Assembly: GCA_016930645.1 (NCBI GenBank)
Contig: JAFGGH010000046.1
Coordinates: 1 to 64,000 of the forward strand
DNA: 64,000 bases
Direction of reading: 5' to 3'
From: Sedimentisphaerales bacterium
GTDB taxonomy: Bacteria > Planctomycetota > Phycisphaerae > Sedimentisphaerales > Anaerobacaceae
In this document: in pieces, positions 36,014-45,494 of the stretch
Numbering within the stretch: the stretch's first letter is position 1
Layout: each line of letters opens with the position of its first letter
Translations under genes and position numbers: made by a program
The notes under the pieces: generated by a model
Database searches by the model: none
The model's input: the letters and a program-made list of their open reading frames with translations, nothing else
What the model was told of the DNA's origin: nothing

Positions 36014-37066
36014 ATGCGAACAGGGATTATAGGCTGCGGTATTGCGATGCCTCATCATATTTTAGGCATACGTGAGGTTAAAAATGTTGACCTTGTTGCG
36101 TTGTGTGATATTGATAAAGACAAACTGCACAAAAAAGCACAGCAATTAGAGGTTAAAAATACCTATACAGATTTTTCCAGGATGATTTCGTCTGAAAAAT
36201 TAGATGCGGTTCACATTTTAACGCCGCCTAAAACGCATTCCCAAGTTACTGTAAAGGTGATGGAGCAGGGCTGTAATGTGCTGCTGGAAAAGCCTATGGC
36301 GATAACCACCATCGAGTGTGATGAAATTATCACTGCAGCAAAACGAAACAAAGTTAAGCTCTGTATAATGCACAATCATATGTTCGACCCACCGATATTA
36401 AAGGCCAGGCAATTATTGCAAAAAGGTACAGTCGGTAATCTGCTCGGTTTTGATTGTACATTTTTCGTTGACAGGAAGAAATTGGTCAAGGAAGGGTCTT
36501 TTGACGCCGGCCACTGGATACATAATTTGCCTCTTGGTATGTTTGGAGAGCACGCGATACCCCACGTGTTATACTTGGTGCTGTCTTTTCTCGGCGATGC
36601 AAAGGTGGTAAGGGCCAATCTGCTTTGCAATAACTCTGCCGACAAATACAAACAGGTCAACAGGCTTAATGTGTTATTAAGCAGCGAGGAAAGAATCTGT
36701 AACCTGCTTATACTTGATAATACCGATTATCCGAATTTTACAATAAGACTTTTCGGTGACAAAGCCGCATTGCATATAAACCTGTTTGCGTTGACTATGG
36801 TTCTCGAGAAACATCGTAATTTGCCGCGAGGGGCGGCGCAATTGATGCAGGCGGCGGAACAGGGAATAAAGTCGATTTGCAGCTCGGGCTGCAATGCTTC
36901 GAAGATACTATTCGGAAGGTTGAAAAGAAGGCCCGGCCATAGGATGCTTATAAGGAAGTTTTATGAGAGCCTTGCAAATAATACCGAACCTCCGGTATCG
37001 GGTGAGCAGGGTCGAGAGGTTGTAAGAGTGATGGAAAAAATAAAAGACCGGTTGGATAATAACTAA
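36014..37066 (+). CDS. Gfo/Idh/MocA-family oxidoreductase
   Basis: A 350-residue NAD(P)-dependent sugar oxidoreductase. The N-terminal Rossmann motif is IGCGIAMPHH, DLVALCDIDKDKL ends the second strand, and LEKPMA (about 94-99) supplies the conserved lysine-proline. The C-terminal domain is diverged and ends with a short basic helix. In EPS loci such enzymes oxidise or reduce nucleotide-linked sugars at C3 or C2; the substrate here is unknown. Confidence 0.85.
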   Translation: MRTGIIGCGIAMPHHILGIREVKNVDLVALCDIDKDKLHKKAQQLEVKNTYTDFSRMISSEKLDAVHILTPPKTHSQVTVKVMEQGCNVLLEKPMAITTIECDEIITAAKRNKVKLCIMHNHMFDPPILKARQLLQKGTVGNLLGFDCTFFVDRKKLVKEGSFDAGHWIHNLPLGMFGEHAIPHVLYLVLSFLGDAKVVRANLLCNNSADKYKQVNRLNVLLSSEERICNLLILDNTDYPNFTIRLFGDKAALHINLFALTMVLEKHRNLPRGAAQLMQAAEQGIKSICSSGCNASKILFGRLKRRPGHRMLIRKFYESLANNTEPPVSGEQGREVVRVMEKIKDRLDNN

Positions 37067-37095
37067 TTACTTAACCAGTTCTGAAGCGAGCAAGG

Positions 37096-38583
37096 ATGAA
37101 TCGGATAAATAATGGTGTGACGGGTATTTCAAATGAGCGAACGCAAATAAAAGAGCATGTTTTTCTGATAATGACAGCCAAGGCTGTGTGGGTTCTCAGC
37201 AACTTCGTTATTCATGTCGGCGTCGGCAGGCTGTTAGGGCCTGTACAATATGGTGAATTTGGTGTGATTCTTTCGATATTGTCCATTGGTTTTCTGGTTC
37301 TTGGAAACGGCCTCAGGCAGGCGATAGTAAAATATGTTGCTGAGTCACCTGAATCCAATGGTGCAATGGCAAGGACGGGACTTGTTATGCAGCTTATATT
37401 CTCTTTGATTATAACGGCAGGCATAATAGTTTTTGCAGAACTAATTGCTACAGCCCTGCATGATAAGTCAATTACCAATCTTATCCGCCTGTCTGCTTTG
37501 ACTTTGCCTTTTATCGGGTTGATTTATACGTATGTTGCCGAGCTTGAAGGTAAAAGGCGGTTTGGTAAAACAGCGTTGGTTACAATTACGTATTCAGTCA
37601 GCAAAGTCGTACTTGTTTTTATATTAGTAGGTTACGGATTTAAACTATACGGCGCCATCACCGGCTATGTGCTGGCTACTATATTGTCAGCGCTTGTAGC
37701 GATATACTTTTGTCCACGGCATAGAAAGACAGGTAAATCGGGAATAATAAAATTACTGAAATTCGGTTTTCCTACATTATTATTTTTCGTTGGTATGGCT
37801 TTGTTGATGAATATTGACATTATGTTTGTCAAATCAATGCTTGTTGACGGTGACAAGACAGGCTTTTATTCCTCAGCGCGTGCGTTGTCGAGGGTTGTTT
37901 ATTTTGTTTTTCAGGCTTTTGCTATTGTCTTGCTCCCTACAATATCGAAGTCCTTTAAGAACAATGATATGAAACTGGTCAGGCAGCATATTTGTGAATC
38001 TTTCAGGTATATACTGGTTTTCCTGGTTCCGATAGCTGCAATAGTGTGTGCAAGCTCAAAGGAGATTATATCTCTGTTCTATGGTAATGATTATAGCCCC
38101 GGGGCGGCATCTTTGAGTGTTCTGATTTTTGGAATGTCTTTTCTTGCGTTAGCACTTGTTTTAGCTGCAATAATCCAGGGTTACGGCAAGCCTGCTGTTC
38201 CGATGTATGTTCTGCTTTCCCTGATACCTGTGGTTATTTGCTTAAATATTATTTTGATACCGAGGTATGAGCTTGTTGGAGCTGCTTTGGCTACCAGTAT
38301 AACCTGCTTCTTAGGTTTTGCAGCTATGGCAATTTATGTTATCAAGGAATTTTCTGTCTTAATTAGTATTCTCTCGCTTTTAAGAGTAGTTGCTGCATCT
38401 GTTGTTATTTACTTTATCACAGTACAGTTTCTGCTGAGCGGCTATTTATTGCCTGTTTACCTGGCCGGGGTCTTTTGTGTTTATTTCTTTATGCTTTTTG
38501 TTTTAGGGGAGCTGACCGCTCAGGACCTTGCTTTTATTAAAGAAATCAGATTTAGACTCGGTCCGGAAAAGGCGGATTTATGA
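37096..38583 (+). CDS. Second polysaccharide flippase (Wzx/MATE-like)
   Basis: A 495-residue polytopic membrane protein with 12-14 helices. GRLLGPVQYGEFGVILSI near the N-terminus is the typical start of oligosaccharide flippases, and an FYGNDYSPGA loop occurs in the central third. It ends overlapping the radical SAM start in an ATGA. A different protein from the flippase at 27038, with little visible identity outside general fold signatures. Confidence 0.85.
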   Translation: MNRINNGVTGISNERTQIKEHVFLIMTAKAVWVLSNFVIHVGVGRLLGPVQYGEFGVILSILSIGFLVLGNGLRQAIVKYVAESPESNGAMARTGLVMQLIFSLIITAGIIVFAELIATALHDKSITNLIRLSALTLPFIGLIYTYVAELEGKRRFGKTALVTITYSVSKVVLVFILVGYGFKLYGAITGYVLATILSALVAIYFCPRHRKTGKSGIIKLLKFGFPTLLFFVGMALLMNIDIMFVKSMLVDGDKTGFYSSARALSRVVYFVFQAFAIVLLPTISKSFKNNDMKLVRQHICESFRYILVFLVPIAAIVCASSKEIISLFYGNDYSPGAASLSVLIFGMSFLALALVLAAIIQGYGKPAVPMYVLLSLIPVVICLNIILIPRYELVGAALATSITCFLGFAAMAIYVIKEFSVLISILSLLRVVAASVVIYFITVQFLLSGYLLPVYLAGVFCVYFFMLFVLGELTAQDLAFIKEIRFRLGPEKADL

Positions 38584-39752
38584 ATTTGAAAGCTTACACA
38601 AAGGAACTATTGCCTAAAATCATAAACTATAGATTGGCACGGCTTGGCCTGGTTAAGGTTACTAATCCTATTACACTGACTTTTTCAGTAACAAATGTAT
38701 GCCAGTCACGCTGCAAAACCTGCAAGATATGGCAGCTTTACCTTGATAATCCCGAAAAGAGAAAAGAAGAGCTGACGCTCGATGAGATTAAAAAAGTTTT
38801 TAAGAGCTTGGGACATATTTACTTTTTGAATATCAGCGGCGGTGAGCCGTTTTTGCGAAAGGATTTGCCTGAAATTATTGAGCTGGCTATGAGGTACTTA
38901 AAGCCCGGCATTGTGCATATCCCAACCAATGCCATAGCCTCGGAGGCTGTCGAGCGACAAACCAGAAAGATACTTGAAATTATTACAAAATATAATTCAA
39001 AGGTGCCTCTTACCGTAAAACCTTCATTCGATGGAATCGGCGATGAGCACGACAGGATACGCGGAGTAAAAGGCAACTTTCAAAAGGTTCTTGATACCGT
39101 GTCACGTTTGAAAAAAATAAATGAAGAATATCCTTTATTACATATTGAGCTTGGTACTGTGGTTTCAAATGAGAATGTTGACCATTTAGATGAGATAGCC
39201 GACTATGCCCATTCACTTGGAATCGAAAGCTATCGAAATGAGATAGCAGAGCAAAGGGCGGAATTTTTCAATAAACAGGACCCTATTACACCGACCGGGC
39301 AGGAATATGAAAAGCTGATGAAGGATTTTTCAGAAAAGATTAGAAAAAACATCGCAAAAAAACGCAGGCTAACCCGACTGACCGAATCGTTAAGACTTGT
39401 TTATTACCAAATCGCCGCAAGAATAATGCAGGAGCAGAGACAGGTTATACCCTGTTACGGCGGCATTTCAAATGTTCATATAAGCCCTTATGGTGATGTC
39501 TGGCCTTGCTGTGTGCTGGGTTATGATAAATCGATGGGTAATCTTAAAGATGTTGATTATGACTTCAAAAAAATCTGGCACAGCGAAAAAGCAAAGGAGA
39601 TAAGGCAATCCATCAAGCGCGGTGAATGCTGGTGTCCCCTGGCAAACCAGGCTTATTCGAATATTCTGATAAGCCCGAAGACAAATCTTATGATATTTAA
39701 GAATATAGTCAAATATATGCTTTTGAGGAAAAATAATGAAAAAAACTGTTAG
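38580..39752 (+). CDS. Radical SAM protein with SPASM-like C-terminus
   Basis: A 390-residue iron-sulfur enzyme. Cys41-x3-Cys45-x2-Cys48 (NVCQSRCKTCKIW) is the radical SAM cluster motif, and NISGGEPFLRKDL is the GGE motif for SAM. The C-terminal region (about 295-370) has CYGG, WPCC and CWCP cysteines forming a SPASM/twitch-like domain for additional clusters. Such proteins modify peptides or small molecules. In an EPS operon the substrate is unknown. Translationally coupled to the flippase before it. Confidence 0.85.
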   Translation: MNLKAYTKELLPKIINYRLARLGLVKVTNPITLTFSVTNVCQSRCKTCKIWQLYLDNPEKRKEELTLDEIKKVFKSLGHIYFLNISGGEPFLRKDLPEIIELAMRYLKPGIVHIPTNAIASEAVERQTRKILEIITKYNSKVPLTVKPSFDGIGDEHDRIRGVKGNFQKVLDTVSRLKKINEEYPLLHIELGTVVSNENVDHLDEIADYAHSLGIESYRNEIAEQRAEFFNKQDPITPTGQEYEKLMKDFSEKIRKNIAKKRRLTRLTESLRLVYYQIAARIMQEQRQVIPCYGGISNVHISPYGDVWPCCVLGYDKSMGNLKDVDYDFKKIWHSEKAKEIRQSIKRGECWCPLANQAYSNILISPKTNLMIFKNIVKYMLLRKNNEKNC

Positions 39753-42471
39753 TATTTTCTTAGGTTCATTGATAAGCGGTTTAAGCGGGGCGGCGTTGAT
39801 GGCGTTAATTGTTTTCCTGGTCGGCACGCCGTTTAATATAATACCTGCTCATCCCATCTTGGTAATGCTGTGGGGATTATTCATAAGTTTTGGTATCTCC
39901 TTTTGTCTGGAATATTTATCTAAGAAGAACAGTGGTATTTTGCTTAAGTTAGTCCTGGCAGCATTTGCGGGCGCCATAACAGGTTTAATCGCTAATTTTC
40001 TTTTAACAGATGGATTCGCAGGCGGAGCGATTGTGGGTTTATTATTCGGTATTTTTATCGCTATAGGTGTTCATATTGTTGATAAGCTTACAAAAGATGA
40101 GAGAAAATTCAGATATTTCGTTCTTCGGTTATTTGTAGCAGCAGTTGTTGGATTTTTATTTGGTTTAACTTCAGGCTTGATATGGGCTTTTATCGCTGGC
40201 GGTGCACATGCCGAAGGATTTGTTCTTCTTGTTATTGGTTCCATGTCTGCCTTAGGTATGGCTTGGTCTATCGGGATATTATCAGGAACACATGTTCTTA
40301 GTGAACATTTTTTAAGACCAAATTGTTTTGTTTGGGGATTATTGTTCGTTGTTTCGTGTATTGTTTTATTAAAAAGTGTTGATTTGGCTAATGACAAGTC
40401 CTGTGTGTATGAATTGACAGACCTGGGACATCACACAAAAGATGTTGTTGGTAATAAAAATTATGACAGAGCAGATATTTTTGATTTCGTAAAAAGCACA
40501 GAAACAGACAATGCAAGCAGGGATGTTGCTCTTTATCTTCTCAGCGATGATTTGGACTATGCTGTTAAAGCTAAAAACATTCTCTTAAAAGAGTGCCGCC
40601 AGCAGATGTTTACTTCACCGGCTAATAGTGTGAAATCGGTTCAGTTCGATGCTGCTCAAAGAGCATGGAGTTATCTGCAAATCAGGGATTTAGAGGGATT
40701 ATTTGGCGAGGCGGAGAATAAGGAGCTTGTTACCTGGTTTAATGATATAGTCTCAAGAGTGTTCAGCGTGGAGTGGGTTGACTGGTTATACGCGATAGCT
40801 TTTGGCAGAAAGCCGGTGGGTCCGTACGAAAACCAGGAAATCGGAGTCGCAGCATTATCGGTGCTTGCAGAATCGGTCGAACGGTATTATCCCGAAACCG
40901 CGAAAATATGCAGAGAGTATATAGATTCACATGCGGTTGTATGGAATGGAAATTTTAGAAATACCGACGACAGCGTATCTTATCATAGCTGGTGGATAAA
41001 TAGCTGCTATATGGTAGCGAAATACAGGCCCAGACCGGAACAATTAAATAATGATAACGCAAGAGAAGGCTTTGAATGGCTGTTAAAACAATGGCCTCCA
41101 AATGGTATTGCGTTAGGATATAATGATTTTCACACCGCTAATCTGGCAGACACGATGGCGATGGGGGCGTCTCTTTTTCATGACGGCAGATATAAATGGC
41201 TGGCAAATAAAATGCTATACCATGCAGATGCCGGACATGAGGAGTTTCCGGAATTCTATTTTGGTTTGGCCTTATGGGATGATTCACTGCAAGAGCAAAT
41301 TCCTTCAACAGGCTCTTGCTGTTTAAGCGGGCCTGGCCGGTTTCCTCATAATCCCGGCCCAAATATGCCGGACAAAATGGTTTTAAGAGACGGCTGGAGC
41401 GTGGATAGTCTCTATGCTCTTCTAAATCTTCGTTATTCCGGCTGGCATAAATATAAGGCAACGAACTGTGTTGTAACAGTTATCTATGGGCTTCCTTTTG
41501 TTGTTGAAGATTTGATTTCTAAAAGACACTGGTGGCTGCCTGCCGGCAGGGCGTTGTACCGAGATAAGGAAATCGACAGGATTCGTCTCAATGGTCTGCA
41601 ATTGGGTCTGGAAGGCTATGAGCTTATGATACACGACCTGTTAGATTTGGGTTCCCGGTGGCTTCAGGACCCGCCTCAATATGCGCAAATTGCTCTGTTT
41701 GAAACAACACCCGGTATTGATGTTGGCAAGACGGAGATATCAGATTGGCACAGATGGAAGCATTCAAGAGTGTCGGCTATTGTTAAGGGAGATAACAGGT
41801 ACCTTGTGATAATTGACAATGCGAAAGGGCAAAAAAAGAGAAATATAGGTTTGTCGTGGCATCTGAAAGGAAATCCGATTTTTGAAAAGGACCGTATCAG
41901 GCTGCAGCAGGGAGAATATAAATTAGATTTTGCTTATCCTCATTCCGAGTCCTGGTATCAAACAAAGATTACAGACAGTTTCGAATCAGACCCCCCGATA
42001 AGCTATATCAATGCACCGAATATAGATGTGCAAATGCTTTCAGTGGATGCTTCTCAAGCCGGATTTATCACATTTCTTTTACCTGTGATTAATGACAACA
42101 ATATGAAAATCAGCAATATTGACGTCAGAGACTTAAACGGGCAATCTGCATATCCTGAAGCAATGGGTGCAAAGATTGAGTTTTTGAGCAGCTATGAGAT
42201 ATTCGGCGCTAAATTTGAAACAGGAACATATAATTACGAAATTGCGGAAACGGATGCAGAGGTATTTCGTTTGAATATGAGAGGTCAACATGCAGAGGTC
42301 AATTATTTTAATGCTTCGAAGATAAAGTTTAGACAATTAGGTAAGCCGATTCATCTTATAGTAGATGATGTTGAGCTGACGGAAGGAACAGGCTGGAATA
42401 TCCAAGATGACGGTTTGATTGTTATATTACCTCAAAAAAACGGCAGACTTGAAGTTATATGGGCAAAGTAA
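39736..42471 (+). CDS. Membrane-anchored heparinase II/III-like polysaccharide lyase
   Basis: A 911-residue protein. Residues 1-215 contain about six or seven hydrophobic, glycine-rich segments, an unusual N-terminal membrane domain. Residues about 250-530 look like an alpha/alpha toroid (SYHSWWINSCYMVAKY, GIALGYNDFH), and 540-900 the beta-sandwich heparinase II/III-like domain (RYSGWHKYKATNCVVTV). It is predicted to cleave a uronic-acid polymer at the periplasmic face, perhaps trimming or clearing the EPS made by this operon. It starts 17 nt inside the radical SAM gene. Confidence 0.7.
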   Translation: MKKTVSIFLGSLISGLSGAALMALIVFLVGTPFNIIPAHPILVMLWGLFISFGISFCLEYLSKKNSGILLKLVLAAFAGAITGLIANFLLTDGFAGGAIVGLLFGIFIAIGVHIVDKLTKDERKFRYFVLRLFVAAVVGFLFGLTSGLIWAFIAGGAHAEGFVLLVIGSMSALGMAWSIGILSGTHVLSEHFLRPNCFVWGLLFVVSCIVLLKSVDLANDKSCVYELTDLGHHTKDVVGNKNYDRADIFDFVKSTETDNASRDVALYLLSDDLDYAVKAKNILLKECRQQMFTSPANSVKSVQFDAAQRAWSYLQIRDLEGLFGEAENKELVTWFNDIVSRVFSVEWVDWLYAIAFGRKPVGPYENQEIGVAALSVLAESVERYYPETAKICREYIDSHAVVWNGNFRNTDDSVSYHSWWINSCYMVAKYRPRPEQLNNDNAREGFEWLLKQWPPNGIALGYNDFHTANLADTMAMGASLFHDGRYKWLANKMLYHADAGHEEFPEFYFGLALWDDSLQEQIPSTGSCCLSGPGRFPHNPGPNMPDKMVLRDGWSVDSLYALLNLRYSGWHKYKATNCVVTVIYGLPFVVEDLISKRHWWLPAGRALYRDKEIDRIRLNGLQLGLEGYELMIHDLLDLGSRWLQDPPQYAQIALFETTPGIDVGKTEISDWHRWKHSRVSAIVKGDNRYLVIIDNAKGQKKRNIGLSWHLKGNPIFEKDRIRLQQGEYKLDFAYPHSESWYQTKITDSFESDPPISYINAPNIDVQMLSVDASQAGFITFLLPVINDNNMKISNIDVRDLNGQSAYPEAMGAKIEFLSSYEIFGAKFETGTYNYEIAETDAEVFRLNMRGQHAEVNYFNASKIKFRQLGKPIHLIVDDVELTEGTGWNIQDDGLIVILPQKNGRLEVIWAK

Positions 42472-42472
42472 T

Positions 42473-44065
42473 ATGAATTTAATGGAAACACATTCAGAAA
42501 ACCGGCATCGGACATACTGGTTATTGGCGGTAATTGTTTTAGTTTTTCTTGTTGTTACATCTTTAAATTATCCGCTTAACCAGTATGGCCACGATTACTG
42601 GGAACATTCTGCAAGCTTAAAAGAGCTGTCTGCACATCCTTTTACTCCCAGGAATCCGCATATTAACTCCGGTGTTCCGTCGCCCAGATATACTGTTTAT
42701 CTTTTGTTCTGGGCGATTGTACAGAATGTTTTCAATACGAATGTCTTCCAAACTATGGCACTTATGAGTATCGTAAATACTGTAATTCTTTTAACCGGTC
42801 TGTATTATTTCGTTAGGGAGTATTTCAGGGATAGTGCTCTTCCTTTATATGTTCTTGTTGTTATGCTTTTCTTTTGGGGTAAAGGTTTCAACTGGAGTAA
42901 TGAATACCAGTTAAGAAGTCTTATTTACAGTATCAGCTACCCTTCATCTTTCTCGTTTGCGTGTTTTTTCTGGGGCGCATACTTTATTGTCAAATATCAG
43001 CGTATCGGTGGTGCGGCTATGTACGTTCTTTCTGTTTTACTTGGCTGGGTTACGTTTCTGTGCCACCCTCCGACAGCGGCGCCATTGTTCCTGACTGCGG
43101 TAGTTTTAGCGGTTATTGAAAGGAATGTGTGTTTCAAACGACGGTTGTTTATTGCCGCGATGCCCTTTATATCTGTTTTACTAAGTCTTTTGTGGCCTTA
43201 TTTTTCTATGTACAATCTGTTTTTAGGAACAGCGCCATCTAATATTGTGAAGTCATCACTGGAAGTGGTTACAATACCTCTTGAAAGACATCCGCTTCAT
43301 TCAACAGCGCTTCTGAAAAGGCTGGGGCCGGCGCTTCTTGGGGTAATCTTTATTTGGAATTTTGCCGTTCGTAAAAAATACTGGTTAGTAAGCATTTGCT
43401 TTGTTGTGTGCGGATTTATCTATGCAGCTTCATGGTTCTATCCGGTTCCTATGGGACATCGATTCATATTTTTTACGGTTTTTTACATGCATTTAGCTAT
43501 CGCACTCGGACTGCGAGAATTAAAGCTTTTTACGGGCAGTTCAATAAAACAAGCCATGTTTGGTATAGGCGATGCGGCTGTAGTTAAACTTCTGTTTATA
43601 AGTTTAACAATATGTGCTGTTTTATATAACGTAAATCTGGTTCGTAAGAGTTACATTTATGATTTGCGACTTTCTAAGGGTACCGGTGTTTCTATGGATG
43701 ATTTTCAGTCTTTAGATATAGTTGAAAGATTTTCTTTTCTTGAGGAAATAATAGGCCCTTATGATGTTGTTATGGCAGATGAAAAAACATCCTGGGTCTT
43801 ACCGAGCTTTTGTGGAAAGGTAATTTCTGTACCGGAGCGTCATGAAAATCCTCTTATTGCTGATTCTATGCAGAGACGCAGGGACCATGCTGAATTTTTT
43901 GAACAAGGAACCACAACCGAACAAAGGGCAAATCTGCTGGATAAGTATGATGTGTCGTATATTCTTATCAATAATGATTTAGTTGACCCTCAAATTGCCG
44001 CCGAGATAGAGAAGTTAGGCACGGCTATAATAACTAAAAATAACCTGACACTTATTAAAATATGA
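42473..44065 (+). CDS. GT-C-type polytopic membrane protein (putative glycosyltransferase)
   Basis: A 530-residue membrane protein with about ten hydrophobic helices. An early extracytoplasmic loop holds the acidic YGHDYWEHSASL segment, as expected for a GT-C catalytic Asp/Glu. The soluble C-terminus (about 440-530) contains ADEKTSWVLPSFCGK and DKYDVSYILIN, as in PMT/ArnT-like proteins of environmental genomes. ATG 42473, immediately after the lyase stop, is preferred over an in-frame ATG-free extension from 42419. May add sugars from polyprenyl-phosphate donors. Confidence 0.65.
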   Translation: MNLMETHSENRHRTYWLLAVIVLVFLVVTSLNYPLNQYGHDYWEHSASLKELSAHPFTPRNPHINSGVPSPRYTVYLLFWAIVQNVFNTNVFQTMALMSIVNTVILLTGLYYFVREYFRDSALPLYVLVVMLFFWGKGFNWSNEYQLRSLIYSISYPSSFSFACFFWGAYFIVKYQRIGGAAMYVLSVLLGWVTFLCHPPTAAPLFLTAVVLAVIERNVCFKRRLFIAAMPFISVLLSLLWPYFSMYNLFLGTAPSNIVKSSLEVVTIPLERHPLHSTALLKRLGPALLGVIFIWNFAVRKKYWLVSICFVVCGFIYAASWFYPVPMGHRFIFFTVFYMHLAIALGLRELKLFTGSSIKQAMFGIGDAAVVKLLFISLTICAVLYNVNLVRKSYIYDLRLSKGTGVSMDDFQSLDIVERFSFLEEIIGPYDVVMADEKTSWVLPSFCGKVISVPERHENPLIADSMQRRRDHAEFFEQGTTTEQRANLLDKYDVSYILINNDLVDPQIAAEIEKLGTAIITKNNLTLIKI

Positions 44066-45477
44066 CGGATATGAAAAAACAAACAATAAAAATCACGGCA
44101 CTTTGGATTCTTGGCATATGTTATTTTCTGGTGGTGATATTGTCCCTGGCCGGAGTATCAAGATACGCATACAAAAGGTATTTGAGAAAATCCTCGCTGT
44201 TAAAGTCATGGCATACGTGTGAAAAGATTATGGTTATCGAAGGCGACGACTGGGGGAGAAGCGGCTTGACAAAAAAACAGCTCGGTTCGCTTGCCAAACA
44301 GCTTGGAACCGATGAGTATATCCTGCCTTTAATTTATAATACGCACCAGCAGTGGCTTCGTGACTCGATGGAGACCGAAAACGACCTGGAGATGCTTTAT
44401 AAGGTACTTGAAAAATACAGGGATAAAAGGGGCAGGCATCCGGTTTTTACTGCCAATGTTATTGTATCAAATCCCAACCTTGAAGCGATTAAAAATAACG
44501 GATATACCGAATATATCGCAACGCCTGTCTCTGAAGCTGTTGTTGATAAATGGAAAGAAGGAATGTCTCGCCGTGTTTTTTATCCGCAGTATCATGGTTA
44601 TACCCATTTCAACCAGCACTGGTGGCTAAGGACTTTGCAGTATCCGAATTCTCTTTTGCGGAAGATTGTTGAGATGGGTATTGTCAGGCTTGACGGCATT
44701 ACCCACAGAACAAATGAAGTTGATTTTACCGGTGAATATGTTGATTGCAGTGTAACTCCCTCTGTAAGTTTTCCTCGGGAGTATCAGGAGGAAAACATAA
44801 AAACCGGGCTTGCTTTTTTTGAGAATATGCTGGGTTATAAATCGAAGTCAACAATCGCTCCTTTTTATATCTGGGATGACACTACTGAGGCTTTATGGAA
44901 TGAATATGGAATTAAATATATTCAGTGTAAAGGACAATACACGGGAAAAGATAAAGACGGTTTCTGGAACAAGGTTCAGCACATGACCGGCGAGAGAAAC
45001 AAAAACGGGCAGATATATTTAGTACGCAATTGTCACTTGGAAGTAATAGGAGAAAATCCTCCGAGATGGAAGGATACGGTTAAATGGATAGAATTTGCCT
45101 TATCCAAAAAACTCCCTGTAACTTTGGAGACACATCGCTTAAATTATGTCAGCGGAGTGGATCCTCACATGCAACAGATAGGCCTTGAAGCTATTGACTC
45201 ACTGCTTGAATATGTTACTAAACGTCATCCCGATATATTATTTTTGACATCACCGGAGCTGGGAGATCTGATAGAAACAGGACAGTTTAAAGATGTATTT
45301 ACCGGAGAGAACGTTCGGATTTCTTCTGGTTCCTGGAGTAGGTTAATGTGGTTTCTCCGCACCAGAAGTATGAAATTGATGATAGCAGGCTTATGTCTGT
45401 TCCTTTTACAAAACATCGCATTTATTTATGTATTTAAAACAGCTTTGAGCAGCCTCAGAAAAACCGAGAAAGATTAA
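44062..45477 (+). CDS. Divergent polysaccharide deacetylase-like protein, membrane-anchored at both ends
   Basis: A 471-residue protein with an N-terminal transmembrane helix (about 10-32) and a C-terminal one (about 435-460). The intervening domain starts with VIEGDDWGRSG, which could supply the metal-binding aspartates of a NodB-like barrel, and later has YHGYTHFNQHWW with several histidines, and LETHRLNY. It lacks the exact TFDDGP motif. Predicted to act on carbohydrate at the outer face of the inner membrane. Coupled to the gene before it by an ATGA overlap. Confidence 0.55.
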   Translation: MTDMKKQTIKITALWILGICYFLVVILSLAGVSRYAYKRYLRKSSLLKSWHTCEKIMVIEGDDWGRSGLTKKQLGSLAKQLGTDEYILPLIYNTHQQWLRDSMETENDLEMLYKVLEKYRDKRGRHPVFTANVIVSNPNLEAIKNNGYTEYIATPVSEAVVDKWKEGMSRRVFYPQYHGYTHFNQHWWLRTLQYPNSLLRKIVEMGIVRLDGITHRTNEVDFTGEYVDCSVTPSVSFPREYQEENIKTGLAFFENMLGYKSKSTIAPFYIWDDTTEALWNEYGIKYIQCKGQYTGKDKDGFWNKVQHMTGERNKNGQIYLVRNCHLEVIGENPPRWKDTVKWIEFALSKKLPVTLETHRLNYVSGVDPHMQQIGLEAIDSLLEYVTKRHPDILFLTSPELGDLIETGQFKDVFTGENVRISSGSWSRLMWFLRTRSMKLMIAGLCLFLLQNIAFIYVFKTALSSLRKTEKD

Positions 45478-45494
45478 AATAAGATAGGAAAAAA

